A program made the position numbers and the translations under genes. A stretch of DNA of 64,000 nucleotides from JAGQPD01 sp020426865 (lineage in GTDB: Bacteria > Planctomycetota > Planctomycetia > Pirellulales > Pirellulaceae). Location of the stretch: contig JAWKTN010000010.1 in NCBI GenBank assembly GCA_041399065.1, forward strand, positions 186,001-250,000, read 5' to 3'. Positions 45,917 to 54,195 of this stretch are shown in pieces. The first letter of the stretch is position 1; each line of letters starts with the position of its first letter. The notes below the pieces were generated by a model. That model was not told the origin of the DNA and ran no database searches. It saw nothing but the letters and a program-made list of their open reading frames with translations.

Positions 45917-46577
45917 ACATTCCGCGGTCGCGCAGTTTGCCGTTGTGAAGACGATACTGTCGATCGGCATACTCATCGGCTTCGCTTCCATGCGTAACCA
46001 CGACCACTGTGCCACCACCTTGGCAGAACTCGCTGAGCATCCGCAGGACTTCCTCGGTATTCTCGGAATCGAGATTGCCGGTCGGTTCGTCAGCCAGGAT
46101 CAGGTCGGGTTGTGAGACCAGTGCGCGGGCCAGCGCGGTTCGCTGGCATTCGCCAACGCTCAATTGGCCCGGCCGATGGCGGGAACGCTGCTGCAGCCCA
46201 ACACGTTCCAACCAAGTATCGGTACGCTTGCCCGTATCGTGCCGAGCGACGGCGCCCAGCCGAATGTTCTGGCGAACGTCGAGATATGGCAGCAAATGGA
46301 ACATCTGAAAGACGAAGCCGATGTGTTGGGCGCGAAACCGCGCCAACTGACCTCGCGACAATTGATATAGGTCGGTTTCGGCAACACCGACCGTCCCCTC
46401 GTGGGGGCGTAACATACCGCCAAGCGTCAACAGCAGTGTCGACTTGCCCGATCCACTGGCACCATGGATGGTGACGAACTGACCGCGCTCAACGTCCATG
46501 CTGACGTTGTCCAGCGCGGTAATCGTTGTACCTCGTGCGCGAAACCGACGAGTCACGTGACGCAATGAAATCATCAT
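45870..46577 (-). CDS. ABC transporter ATP-binding subunit (MacB/LolD type)
   Basis: 235 aa from ATG 46577; the longer frame to 46682 is an artefact inside the permease gene. Walker A GASGSGKST at residues 39-47, signature LSVGECQRTALARAL, Walker B LILADEPTGNLD, and H-loop in VVVVTHG. The start overlaps the upstream permease stop in an ATGA, so they are cotranslated. The LolD/MacB family drives export or lipoprotein release rather than import. Substrate unknown. Its 3' end overlaps the converging hydrolase gene. Confidence 0.9.
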   Translation of the reverse strand: MMISLRHVTRRFRARGTTITALDNVSMDVERGQFVTIHGASGSGKSTLLLTLGGMLRPHEGTVGVAETDLYQLSRGQLARFRAQHIGFVFQMFHLLPYLDVRQNIRLGAVARHDTGKRTDTWLERVGLQQRSRHRPGQLSVGECQRTALARALVSQPDLILADEPTGNLDSENTEEVLRMLSEFCQGGGTVVVVTHGSEADEYADRQYRLHNGKLRDRGMFSESDDRETGKSPRH

Positions 46578-47716
46578 TCTTGGTTCCTCAGCGAGTGGGC
46601 GGGATCCTGACTGATCGCCAACGCGGCAGGGATCAAGCTGGCCACGATACTGAACAACGGCGCGTAAAGGAGCGACCACCACAACAGGGATGTCATCGGT
46701 TTGATCCCCTTAGCGGTTACCGGAAAGATGGCAGGACCATAATGAGTGGCCAACCACGTGCCCGCGAGATAACCAATGATTCCGGCAAGCAGGCCGAGCA
46801 ATGCAGCACGACCCAAGACGAGCGTGCCGATTGAAGAGGAACCATAGCCCAGCGCCCGGAGGATCCCCATCTCGCTGGTTCGTTGCCGTACGTTGACAAT
46901 GGCCAGCGCTGCCAGCCAGATTGCGACGACAGCGAGCATGGCTGTCGTGACAAACACGGCGTATTTTTCGGAGGTTTGACGTTGTCGGGCCCGTGCTTCG
47001 GCAATGGCGCCGAGCATAATAACTTGGGCGTCGGGGAGCGCCTTTTCGATTGCGGCCTGAAGCAGCGCTTGTGGGTTTTCTGTTTGCGCGATACAGAGGC
47101 AATCAATGGCCTTGATTTCATTGATTTGTCCCGGCATTTGCAGGATTGCCTGGGCATCGGACAAGTTCGCAACAATCCGCACGTCGTCGCTGGTCCCCAT
47201 GGCCGGGGCGACGCGTGCGACCTGAAACGATGTGCCGGCAACGGTGATCGAGTCCCCTTTTTTCGCTCCCAGCTGATTTGCGATTTGGTGGCCCAGCTCC
47301 ACTTTTCCGGCCTCGACAGCGGTGACCATCGGCGACTTTTCGCTCCCCGGCGGAGAGCGCTCGCCCGTGATCCCCATCAAGATCGCCGTCGCATCGGCCA
47401 CTTGAATCGGGCGTTGTAATACTCCCACCAAATGATTGTAGGAGACGTCTTTCAGGTTGGCCAACGTATCGAGGGCCGCCTCGGGCAGGGTGTGCTCGGA
47501 GTATTCGCGGAGCAGGAACTGCGAGATATCGGTATCACGTGCGACGATTCGCAGGTTAAACCCCATATCGCGGGTAACCCGTCGCGTTTCGCGTTGGTTG
47601 GCCTCTTGCGTGATCGTAAGCGCCACACACATGGCTACGCCGGCCGCCACGGCCAGCGTGCCGAGCAGAAAACTGATCCATCGATACGTCGCTTCGCGAA
47701 GGATAAGCTGGAGCAT
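46574..47716 (-). CDS. ABC transporter permease (FtsX/MacB type)
   Basis: 380 aa. Helix near the N-terminus (FLLGTLAVAAGVAMCVALTI), a large periplasmic domain of about 230 residues, then three helices (AVFVTTAMLAVVAIWLAALAI, LVLGRAALLGLLAGIIGYLAG, and LLWWSLLYAPLFSIVASLIPA). The segment RTSEMGILRALGYGS is the FtsX-family coupling region. It pairs with the ATPase at 45870. It starts at ATG 47716, divergent from the phosphofructokinase gene with about 197 bases between. The substrate could be a lipid, peptide or lipoprotein. Confidence 0.9.
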   Translation of the reverse strand: MLQLILREATYRWISFLLGTLAVAAGVAMCVALTITQEANQRETRRVTRDMGFNLRIVARDTDISQFLLREYSEHTLPEAALDTLANLKDVSYNHLVGVLQRPIQVADATAILMGITGERSPPGSEKSPMVTAVEAGKVELGHQIANQLGAKKGDSITVAGTSFQVARVAPAMGTSDDVRIVANLSDAQAILQMPGQINEIKAIDCLCIAQTENPQALLQAAIEKALPDAQVIMLGAIAEARARQRQTSEKYAVFVTTAMLAVVAIWLAALAIVNVRQRTSEMGILRALGYGSSSIGTLVLGRAALLGLLAGIIGYLAGTWLATHYGPAIFPVTAKGIKPMTSLLWWSLLYAPLFSIVASLIPAALAISQDPAHSLRNQE

Positions 47717-47913
47717 CGGTTCGCGCTTTCGGCCGAGAGAGTGGGCAAGTGGTAGGAGGTATCAACATCGCAACAGTCGCAACGCACATCACCATTGTAC
47801 CCTCTGGCAGGCGGGGTTGTCTGCGGCCGAAGGCCGTTTGCCTGGTTTCAAGAACTCGATTGGCAGTCTAAAGTGATGGGGACGCAGGCCATAGCCCAAG
47901 GGAAGATAACAAC

Positions 47914-49035
47914 ATGAGTAGATCGATCGGCATATTGACATCGGGAGGGGACTGCCCGGGACTGAACGCAGCAATTCGAGGCGTCGGAAAGGCGGGGATC
48001 GAGGTCCACGGAATGACCATCATCGGATTTCGGGATGGCTTTCGTGGGTTGATGCAGGATCGGCACGTGACGCTCGATAGCGACTCGCTTTCGAACATTC
48101 TTACTCAAGGCGGCACGATCCTGGGTACCAGCCGGGACAAGCCGCATCGAATGTTGGTCGGCAACAAGGTTCTGGATATGACCGATGTGATGGTGGAGGT
48201 CTACCACAAGCATCATTTGGAAGCACTGGTTTGTTTGGGAGGCGGTGGTACTCAGAAGAATGCCATGCGGTTAGCCGAGAAGGGGTTGAAGATCGTTACG
48301 CTTCCCAAGACCATTGACAACGATGTGGCTGAGACCGACGTGACTTTCGGTTTTGATACGGCACTTGCTATCGCTACCGATGCCGTGGACCGACTGCATT
48401 CGACGGCAACGAGTCATAACCGGATTATCGTCGTGGAGATCATGGGGCACCGAGCGGGTTGGCTGGCGTTGGGTGCCGGTTTGGCGGGGGGGGCGGATGC
48501 GATCTTGATTCCCGAGATCCCCTACGATGTGGAACGGATCGCTGAATCAATTCGCGCTCGTACGCGACGCGGGAAACGCTTCAGCATCGTTGCCGTTGCC
48601 GAAGGAGCTCTCTCGCAGGAAAACGCCATGCTCTTTGCCCAACTAAGAAAACAAAAGGACGAGGCAAAAACAAAAAAGGAAAAGGACGATATCCGCGAAC
48701 AGTTGGTGGCCCTTGATCAAAGCCACGACGGCAATACATTGCGGTTGACTCGCGACCTCGAGCAGCGAACCGGATTGGAATCGCGATTGACAATATTGGG
48801 GCACTTGCAGCGAGGGGGAACACCGTCAGCGAGCGACCGTCTGTTGGCGACGATCCTGGGCACGGGTGCGTGTGAGTTAATCAGTCAGGGCAAAAGTGGT
48901 TTCATGATGGCAATTCAAGGGCAGAAAGCTGTTCCCGTGCCACTGGAAAAGGTCTCTGGCGCGAAAAAGTTGGTCCCGATCGATCACCCCTGGGTCCGCG
49001 CCGCAAGACAATTAGGCGTCTGCCTCGGAGACTAA
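47914..49035 (+). CDS. pfkA: 6-phosphofructokinase-family enzyme
   Basis: 373 aa. N-terminus GILTSGGDCPGLNAAIRG is the nucleotide-binding start, GTSRDK follows, and PKTIDNDV (131-138) holds the catalytic Asp135 for sugar phosphorylation; EIMGHRAGWLAL contacts fructose 6-phosphate. The canonical GGDGS is GGGGT at 109-113, so the metal-binding Asp is Gly, while Lys132 is at the position where pyrophosphate-dependent enzymes carry Lys and ATP enzymes Gly. Phosphodonor is therefore uncertain. A charged insert (KKQKDEAKTKKEKDD) follows the ligand loop. The enzyme commits carbon to glycolysis. A hairpin and terminator follow downstream. Confidence 0.9.
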   Translation: MSRSIGILTSGGDCPGLNAAIRGVGKAGIEVHGMTIIGFRDGFRGLMQDRHVTLDSDSLSNILTQGGTILGTSRDKPHRMLVGNKVLDMTDVMVEVYHKHHLEALVCLGGGGTQKNAMRLAEKGLKIVTLPKTIDNDVAETDVTFGFDTALAIATDAVDRLHSTATSHNRIIVVEIMGHRAGWLALGAGLAGGADAILIPEIPYDVERIAESIRARTRRGKRFSIVAVAEGALSQENAMLFAQLRKQKDEAKTKKEKDDIREQLVALDQSHDGNTLRLTRDLEQRTGLESRLTILGHLQRGGTPSASDRLLATILGTGACELISQGKSGFMMAIQGQKAVPVPLEKVSGAKKLVPIDHPWVRAARQLGVCLGD

Positions 49036-49036
49036 G

Positions 49037-49057
49037 CGGAACGGCGCAAGCCGTCCG
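49037..49057 (+). repeat. Palindromic hairpin immediately after pfkA
   Basis: CGGAACGGC (49037-49045), GCAA loop, GCCGTCCG (49050-49057) pair with one bulge. It starts one base after the pfkA stop. The GCAA-capped palindrome resembles dispersed hairpins; there is no T-tract. Confidence 0.5.
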
Positions 49058-49244
49058 GGTATTCGAGGTTTCGCGAGATGATGCGCGAATAGGCGAAGGC
49101 AGGATGATTTTGGGGCAGGATGATGAGGGACCGGTGGGCAGCGACGGTTCGGTGGGCTCGGATGCGTCGGGGCACGTCGTGTGGCCGGGCTGTTCGCGCT
49201 GGTCAGACTTGGTTGCGTGCGATTTAGCGCGCACTGTGCGAAGC

Positions 49245-49278
49245 GAGCGCACTTGGCAGATGGCCGTGCGCTCTTTTT
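49245..49278 (+). terminator. Rho-independent terminator before the redox operon
   Basis: GAGCGCAC (49245-49252) pairs perfectly with GTGCGCTC (49266-49273) around a 13-base loop, followed by five T's (49274-49278). It separates pfkA from the operon that begins at 49398. The rest of the 362-base gap (49036-49397) holds no gene; the operon promoter must lie in 49279-49397. Confidence 0.75.
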
Positions 49279-49397
49279 GCTGTGCACCATCGCCGTACCG
49301 CACAATAGTGGTGGCGTAGCGGGTTGGCATCCAACTTGCACCCTGATCCTGGCCCTCCCGCGCGATCGAGTGATCCTCCCCCCGGCGTGGTGCCATC

Positions 49398-50804
49398 ATG
49401 CGTTTCCTTTCGACTGACGTTCTCGCTCCCACACTGATCGCATTGATCGGTTGTGTCTTCCTCAGCGATTGGCTGACCATCGGCCGCAGTGTCGACCGTC
49501 AGCTGCGCGAGCCTGGACAGGATCATGTGCAAACCGGGCAGCGGGCCAGCACGGCGACGGTGCTGCAGGCACAAACGCCCACCGTGGGGCGGGGCAAGCC
49601 GGCCGCTGTTTCGGGCAGCTGGTCGGGTTTTCGCGGTGACCATCGTGATGCGATTAGCACCGACAGCACGAGCTTGGCCTCGGTATGGGCGGCCGATGGT
49701 CCGCCGGTGTTATGGTCTGTACCTTTGGGGGAAGGTTATGCTGGGCCAGCGATCAGCAATGGCCGCGTGTTCGTGCTTGACTACGACCAGCAGCAGCAAT
49801 GCGATACACTCCGCTCCCTTTCCTTGGACGACGGGGCCGAGATCTGGCACAACAGCTACCCAGTGCAATTGACTCGCAATCACGGCATGTCTCGCACCGT
49901 GCCGGTTTTGCACAAAGGGCACGTGCTGACGCTCGGGCCCCGTTGTCAGCTGGCATGCTGGGATCAGGCAACTGGAACATGTCAGTGGATCATGGACCTT
50001 GTCCAGCAGTTTGGTACCACGGTTCCACGTTGGTATACCGGCCAGTGTCCGCTGGTCGCAAATGATAACGTGATCGTTGCCCCGTGTGGGCCGCAGGCGT
50101 TGTTGGCGGCGGTGGACGTGGCGACGGGAAAAACTGTGTGGCAAACGGCCAACCCCCGCAACTGGAAGATGACGCACTCGTCGATCGTCACGATGCGATT
50201 GGGCGATCGAGAGACGTTTGTGTATTGTGCCGATCAAGGGATCGTGGGGGTTGATGCCGAAGATGGACAGCTCGTCTGGGAATCGACCGAATGGACAGAA
50301 AAATTTGCCACGAGTCCGTCACCCGTTGTGTTGCCGGGAAATCGCATCTTCGTTTCCAGTGGCTACGATGGTGCGGTCGGTGCGAAGATCCTGCGGATCG
50401 AACAGCGAGACAGCCAGTACATTGTGACCGTTGAGTCCACGCTCGCGCCCGCTCAGTTCAATGCCGAGCAACAGACACCCATTTTGCGCGATGGTCATCT
50501 ATTCGGCGTCCGCAAGCGAGGGGGTGGGCAGCTCGTGTGTATGAACCTGGACGGCGAGCCGCTCTGGGATAGCGGCAACGACCGGTTTGGCCATGGCCCG
50601 TTTCTGTTTGCCGACGGCAGACTACTGTTGCTCGACAACAATGGCACGCTCACGATGGCAACCGCGTCGGCCGAAGGGTACGAGCGTTTGGCGCAGGCCG
50701 TCGTTCTCGAGGACGCTCATGACGCCTGGGGACCGATGGCGGTCGTGGCGGGCCGGCTACTGTTGCGCGACATGACAAAAATGGTATGCGTGGATTTACG
50801 ATAA
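49398..50804 (+). CDS. Exported PQQ-like beta-propeller (redox operon gene 1)
   Basis: 468 aa with one N-terminal hydrophobic segment (TLIALIGCVFLSDWLTIG), serving as signal or anchor. From residue about 70 it is a propeller of PQQ-dehydrogenase-like blades (WSGFRGDHRDAIS, VLWSVPLGEGYAGPAISNGRVF, GAEIWHNSYPV, GKTVWQTANPRNWK, GQLVWESTE). The opening FRGD..GIS-like phrase is typical of planctomycete quinoprotein-like scaffold proteins that often lack catalytic PQQ ligands; I cannot show PQQ binding. No clear ribosome binding site precedes ATG 49398. It heads the eight-gene operon and has a relative at 54192. Confidence 0.8.
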   Translation: MRFLSTDVLAPTLIALIGCVFLSDWLTIGRSVDRQLREPGQDHVQTGQRASTATVLQAQTPTVGRGKPAAVSGSWSGFRGDHRDAISTDSTSLASVWAADGPPVLWSVPLGEGYAGPAISNGRVFVLDYDQQQQCDTLRSLSLDDGAEIWHNSYPVQLTRNHGMSRTVPVLHKGHVLTLGPRCQLACWDQATGTCQWIMDLVQQFGTTVPRWYTGQCPLVANDNVIVAPCGPQALLAAVDVATGKTVWQTANPRNWKMTHSSIVTMRLGDRETFVYCADQGIVGVDAEDGQLVWESTEWTEKFATSPSPVVLPGNRIFVSSGYDGAVGAKILRIEQRDSQYIVTVESTLAPAQFNAEQQTPILRDGHLFGVRKRGGGQLVCMNLDGEPLWDSGNDRFGHGPFLFADGRLLLLDNNGTLTMATASAEGYERLAQAVVLEDAHDAWGPMAVVAGRLLLRDMTKMVCVDLR

Positions 50805-50853
50805 TGGTAATCATCACCCAAAGTCAAACTGGTGGGTACGAAAGGTGAGAATC

Positions 50854-51909
50854 ATGCCGACGCTGAAAGTCAAGAATTCGCGAAAAGCGATAGGCAAAGG
50901 ACACATTGTTGTGTTCATAGCTGCCGGATGTGCCGCGGTCGCGGCGGTCGTGTTGGCCAGACACGATCCCTGGAAGAATGCGAAGGACGATCTTCCGGAC
51001 AGTTTTCAGTTGCAGGTGCCGGAATATTATGTGCCGGCGGCCGAAGAGATCGGGTATCACGAGGAACTCACGATTCCCGTTACCAACGATCGCGTGCACG
51101 CGATCGCCGTGGGCATGTCGGGTGATATCTACGTCGGCGGCAACGACTTGATAACTGTGTGGGACATGACCGGGAATCTGCTTCGTGAATGGCACGTGGA
51201 TGGCACGACGATGGCTTTAGCCGCAGCGGGAGATGATGACAAAACGCAGGTCTATGTCGCCCTTGAGGATCGCATTCTTCAGTGCGATGGAACGGGTCAG
51301 ATCGTCGGTACGCTCGCGGATGGTGACGGCAAGGCCGTCTTCACATGCGTCGTTGCTGGTCCAGACGGTGTCTTCGCCGCGGACGCCGCCCATCGCGTCG
51401 TCTATCAGTGGGATGCGGATGGAACGCTGCGGCGGACTTTCTCTGGTACGCATGCCGACGACGAGCCCTCGGGATTTGTCGTGCCGAGTCCGCAGTTCGA
51501 TTGTGTCGTCTCGGACGGTATGGTGCACATCGTCAATCCTGGCAAGCGGCAGATTGAATCGTATTCGATTAGTACCGGAGACCTGGAATCGGTGTGGGGA
51601 GAAACGGGTTCAGGTAAGGCGGGATTCTTTGGTTGTTGCAATCCATCGCATCTGGCGCTGCTCTCTGATGGTCGGTTCGTCACGTCAGAGAAGGGGATCA
51701 GTCGCATCAAAGTCCACGATGTTGCTGGCCAATTTGTTGCGTTCGTGGCCGGTGCCGAGCAATTGGATGTCAAACTGGGTGCAACGCTTGATTCCCAGTG
51801 CTGCAGCAACCCCTGTACATTCGACGTGGCCGTCGCCAATGACTGCATTTATGTCCTTGATCCGTTCGAAAAGAAAGTGCGAGTGTTTGTGGAAAACGGC
51901 GCGCAATAG
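50854..51909 (+). CDS. Membrane-anchored NHL-type beta-propeller (redox operon gene 2)
   Basis: 351 aa from ATG 50854 (AAAGG 8 bases upstream; a GTG at 50845 is the alternative). A transmembrane helix at residues 16-37 (HIVVFIAAGCAAVAAVVLA) is followed by a periplasmic domain. NHL-type repeats follow (VHAIAVGMSGDIYVGGNDL, VVAGPDGVFAADAAHRVVYQW, FFGCCNPSHLALL, GISRIKVHDVAGQFVAFV). An unusual CC at the GCCNPSH motif and a later QCCSNPC give four Cys that could bind metal or form disulfides. It is probably a periplasmic propeller that scaffolds or senses redox partners. Lies 49 bases after gene 1. Confidence 0.75.
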   Translation: MPTLKVKNSRKAIGKGHIVVFIAAGCAAVAAVVLARHDPWKNAKDDLPDSFQLQVPEYYVPAAEEIGYHEELTIPVTNDRVHAIAVGMSGDIYVGGNDLITVWDMTGNLLREWHVDGTTMALAAAGDDDKTQVYVALEDRILQCDGTGQIVGTLADGDGKAVFTCVVAGPDGVFAADAAHRVVYQWDADGTLRRTFSGTHADDEPSGFVVPSPQFDCVVSDGMVHIVNPGKRQIESYSISTGDLESVWGETGSGKAGFFGCCNPSHLALLSDGRFVTSEKGISRIKVHDVAGQFVAFVAGAEQLDVKLGATLDSQCCSNPCTFDVAVANDCIYVLDPFEKKVRVFVENGAQ

Positions 51910-51917
51910 GTGTTTCG

Positions 51918-52172
51918 ATGGCAATCCAACCGAGTGACTTGCTACTGAATCGGCGAGCCTGGCTCAACACAATCGTGCGGAGCGGCGTTGTGTTAGTGCT
52001 GGCGACGTGGACGGCGTGGTTGGCTTGGCGAGGTCGCCATGCCGTGTGTGTTCGCCAGGCTCCATGTGCGACGTGTGCGATCGCATTGGGGTGTGCTCGG
52101 CAACGCATCTGTCCCCAGCCAATGAGCGACACATCCGTTGATGTCGATGTTGATAGGAGCGTTGCACAATGA
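51918..52172 (+). CDS. Small Cys-rich membrane protein (redox operon gene 3)
   Basis: 84 aa. One transmembrane helix (about residues 20-36, GVVLVLATWTAWLAW), then a Cys-rich segment with Cys residues in HAVCVRQAPCATCAIALGCARQRIC, six in 23 residues, and an acidic/polar tail. No family is recognised. The Cys pattern (CxxxxxCxxC, then C, then C) could hold an iron-sulfur cluster or a metal in the periplasm or cytoplasm depending on orientation. The start is 8 bases after the preceding stop, and its own stop overlaps the next gene in an ATGA. Its retention in this operon argues it is real. Confidence 0.7.
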   Translation: MAIQPSDLLLNRRAWLNTIVRSGVVLVLATWTAWLAWRGRHAVCVRQAPCATCAIALGCARQRICPQPMSDTSVDVDVDRSVAQ

Positions 52173-52852
52173 GTTCCGTTCCGACTGACTATCCAATAGC
52201 CTCCAACCGCGAGCAGCAGCTACAGGAACGTCGGAAGTTCCTGCAGAACGGTCTGCGGATTAGTGGCGTTCTTGCGGCTGGTACGTTCGGCGGCTTCCTT
52301 GCCGGTCGGCGCGGGAAGGCGGAAGCGACGCGGTGGCAAATCGATCCCGACAAATGTGTTGGTTGTAACAACTGCGCTACCCAATGCGTGTTGGCCGAAT
52401 CGGCCGTGAAGTGTCTGCAATGTTTTGATATGTGCGGGTATTGCGATGTCTGCACGGGTTACTTCAGCATGAATTACCTGTCGTTGGACACGGCGGCCGA
52501 GAGCCAGATGTGTCCGACCGGCGCGATCGCTCGGCAGTTTATTGAAGAAAAGGCAGGCCAGCGTTTCTTTGAGTACACGATCGACGAGTCGCTGTGTATC
52601 GGCTGTGGTAAATGCGTTAAGGGATGCGCGCTGATGAATGGCTCGTTGTATCTGCAGGTGATGCACGACCGATGTGTGAATTGTAATGAATGTGCCATCG
52701 CGGTGTCGTGCCCGACGCAGGCTTTTGATCGCCTGCCGGCCAATCGTCCCTATCGTGTGAAACAAAGTGTCTATCCGTTGATCCAACAAAAGGCGGCGAT
52801 ACCAGAACGCGACGATGCGCGGCAATTGCTGCGCGAGGTGTCGCCGCCATGA
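52169..52852 (+). CDS. Tat-exported ferredoxin, NapG/HybA-like (redox operon gene 4)
   Basis: 227 aa. The N-terminus has a twin-arginine motif (ERRKFLQNG), then ISGVLAAGTFGGFLAG, which looks like a Tat signal or a retained anchor. Iron-sulfur motifs: CVGCNNCATQC, a second group in KCLQCFDMCGYCDVC, CIGCGKCVKGC and CVNCNECAIAVSC. These give roughly four [4Fe-4S]-type sites of the NapG/HybA pattern. Such proteins carry electrons in the periplasm between a membrane protein and a terminal partner. Start and end are ATGA-coupled to its neighbours. It is the natural partner of the following NapH-like membrane protein. Confidence 0.85.
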   Translation: MSSVPTDYPIASNREQQLQERRKFLQNGLRISGVLAAGTFGGFLAGRRGKAEATRWQIDPDKCVGCNNCATQCVLAESAVKCLQCFDMCGYCDVCTGYFSMNYLSLDTAAESQMCPTGAIARQFIEEKAGQRFFEYTIDESLCIGCGKCVKGCALMNGSLYLQVMHDRCVNCNECAIAVSCPTQAFDRLPANRPYRVKQSVYPLIQQKAAIPERDDARQLLREVSPP

Positions 52853-54195
52853 GTCGCCGCGTGCACTTTATGAACTGGTCGCGAACAACGGCATTGTCGG
52901 TCGCTGCCATCGTGTGTCTGACGATGGCGGGCGACGCGTGTGCGGAATTGATTCCCACGCCGAATTTCTCCGATCACGATATTCCCAGCACGCGAGTCGT
53001 CGAAGCGCCGTCGGTTGTGTGGAACGCGGTCGATGTGGGTGTGCTGCTGGTGGCCCTGTCGCTAGCCAGCTACTTTGCTCTGGTCGTACGCTCGCGGAAG
53101 TACCTGCTGTGGCTGTCGGTCGCGTCACTGCTGTGGTTCGGGTTTTGGCGGCGCGGGTGTGTATGTCCTATTGGCGCGACACAGAACGTAACCTTGGCAA
53201 CATTTGACGGCACCTATGTCGTGCCGATCAGTGTTGTGGCGTTCTTTGTACTGCCACTGATTTTCACGGTGTTCTTCGGTCGGACGTTTTGCGCGTCGGT
53301 CTGCCCGTTGGGTGCCGTTCAGGAGTTGGTAAGTGTGCGGAACGTGCGGGTGCCTCGATGGTTGGATCAGGCATTGAGCGTCATCCCCTATGTGTATCTT
53401 GGTCTGGCAGTAACGCTCGCAGCGACCGGCACGGCGTTTGTCATCTGTCGGTACGATCCGTTTGTGGGCTTTTTTCGATTGAGTGGCAACGCGAGCATGA
53501 TGATCTACGGAGGAAGCCTCTTGGTCGTAGGCTTCTTTGTCGGGCGCCCGTATTGTCGGTATTTGTGCCCGTATGGTGCGTTGTTGCGTCTAACGTCGCG
53601 GGTTTCGCAATGGCACTTGCGTATTCCGCCAACGGCATGTATCCAATGCCGACTGTGCGAAGATGCCTGCCCGTATGGTGCGATCGAGGAGCCTACGGAG
53701 TCGCCGAGTGTCGAGCAACTGCAGCGTGAACGCAAACGGCTCGTCGTGTTGTTATTCATGACGCCATTCATTGTGGGGCTCTTCGCCTGGGCAGCGACTG
53801 GTTGGCGAGGCACCCTTGCAGGTTGGCACTTCGACATACGGCTGGCAGAGGCGCTGAAGCAAGAAGACTTGGGGTTGGCCACCGAGCCGAACACGGCGAC
53901 CGAAGCGTTTCGCGGCAGTCGTCGATCACCCGAACAACTCTACGAAGCGGCCGCGACGCACCGAGATCGATTCGCAATTGCCGCGTCGCTGCTGGGAGCC
54001 TACATCGGTCTGGTGCTCTGGGGAAAGGTTATTCTGCTCACGCTTCGCCGCGGCCGACAGGAATATACACCCAATAAATCGCATTGTGTGTCTTGCGGGC
54101 GCTGCTTCCAACATTGCCCGGTCGAGCTAGTGCGGATCGGTCTGATCGACAACGTAGAACAGATGACGCATGAGACGCATGAGGTAGCAACATGA
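52849..54195 (+). CDS. NapH/NosR-like membrane iron-sulfur protein (redox operon gene 5)
   Basis: 448 aa. A signal-like helix, then membrane helices (VDVGVLLVALSLASYFALVV, VVAFFVLPLIFTVFFG, VIPYVYLGLAVTLAATGTAF and others). Characteristic CxxxCP motifs facing one side: CVCPIGA, CASVCPLGA and CRYLCPYGA, then a ferredoxin-type CIQCRLCEDACPYGA and a C-terminal CVSCGRCFQHCPVEL. The family (NapH, NosR, CcoG-like) mediates quinol oxidation or electron passage across the membrane. Here it most likely hands electrons to or from the Tat ferredoxin encoded upstream. Terminal acceptor unknown. ATGA-coupled on both sides. Confidence 0.85.
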   Translation: MSRRVHFMNWSRTTALSVAAIVCLTMAGDACAELIPTPNFSDHDIPSTRVVEAPSVVWNAVDVGVLLVALSLASYFALVVRSRKYLLWLSVASLLWFGFWRRGCVCPIGATQNVTLATFDGTYVVPISVVAFFVLPLIFTVFFGRTFCASVCPLGAVQELVSVRNVRVPRWLDQALSVIPYVYLGLAVTLAATGTAFVICRYDPFVGFFRLSGNASMMIYGGSLLVVGFFVGRPYCRYLCPYGALLRLTSRVSQWHLRIPPTACIQCRLCEDACPYGAIEEPTESPSVEQLQRERKRLVVLLFMTPFIVGLFAWAATGWRGTLAGWHFDIRLAEALKQEDLGLATEPNTATEAFRGSRRSPEQLYEAAATHRDRFAIAASLLGAYIGLVLWGKVILLTLRRGRQEYTPNKSHCVSCGRCFQHCPVELVRIGLIDNVEQMTHETHEVAT

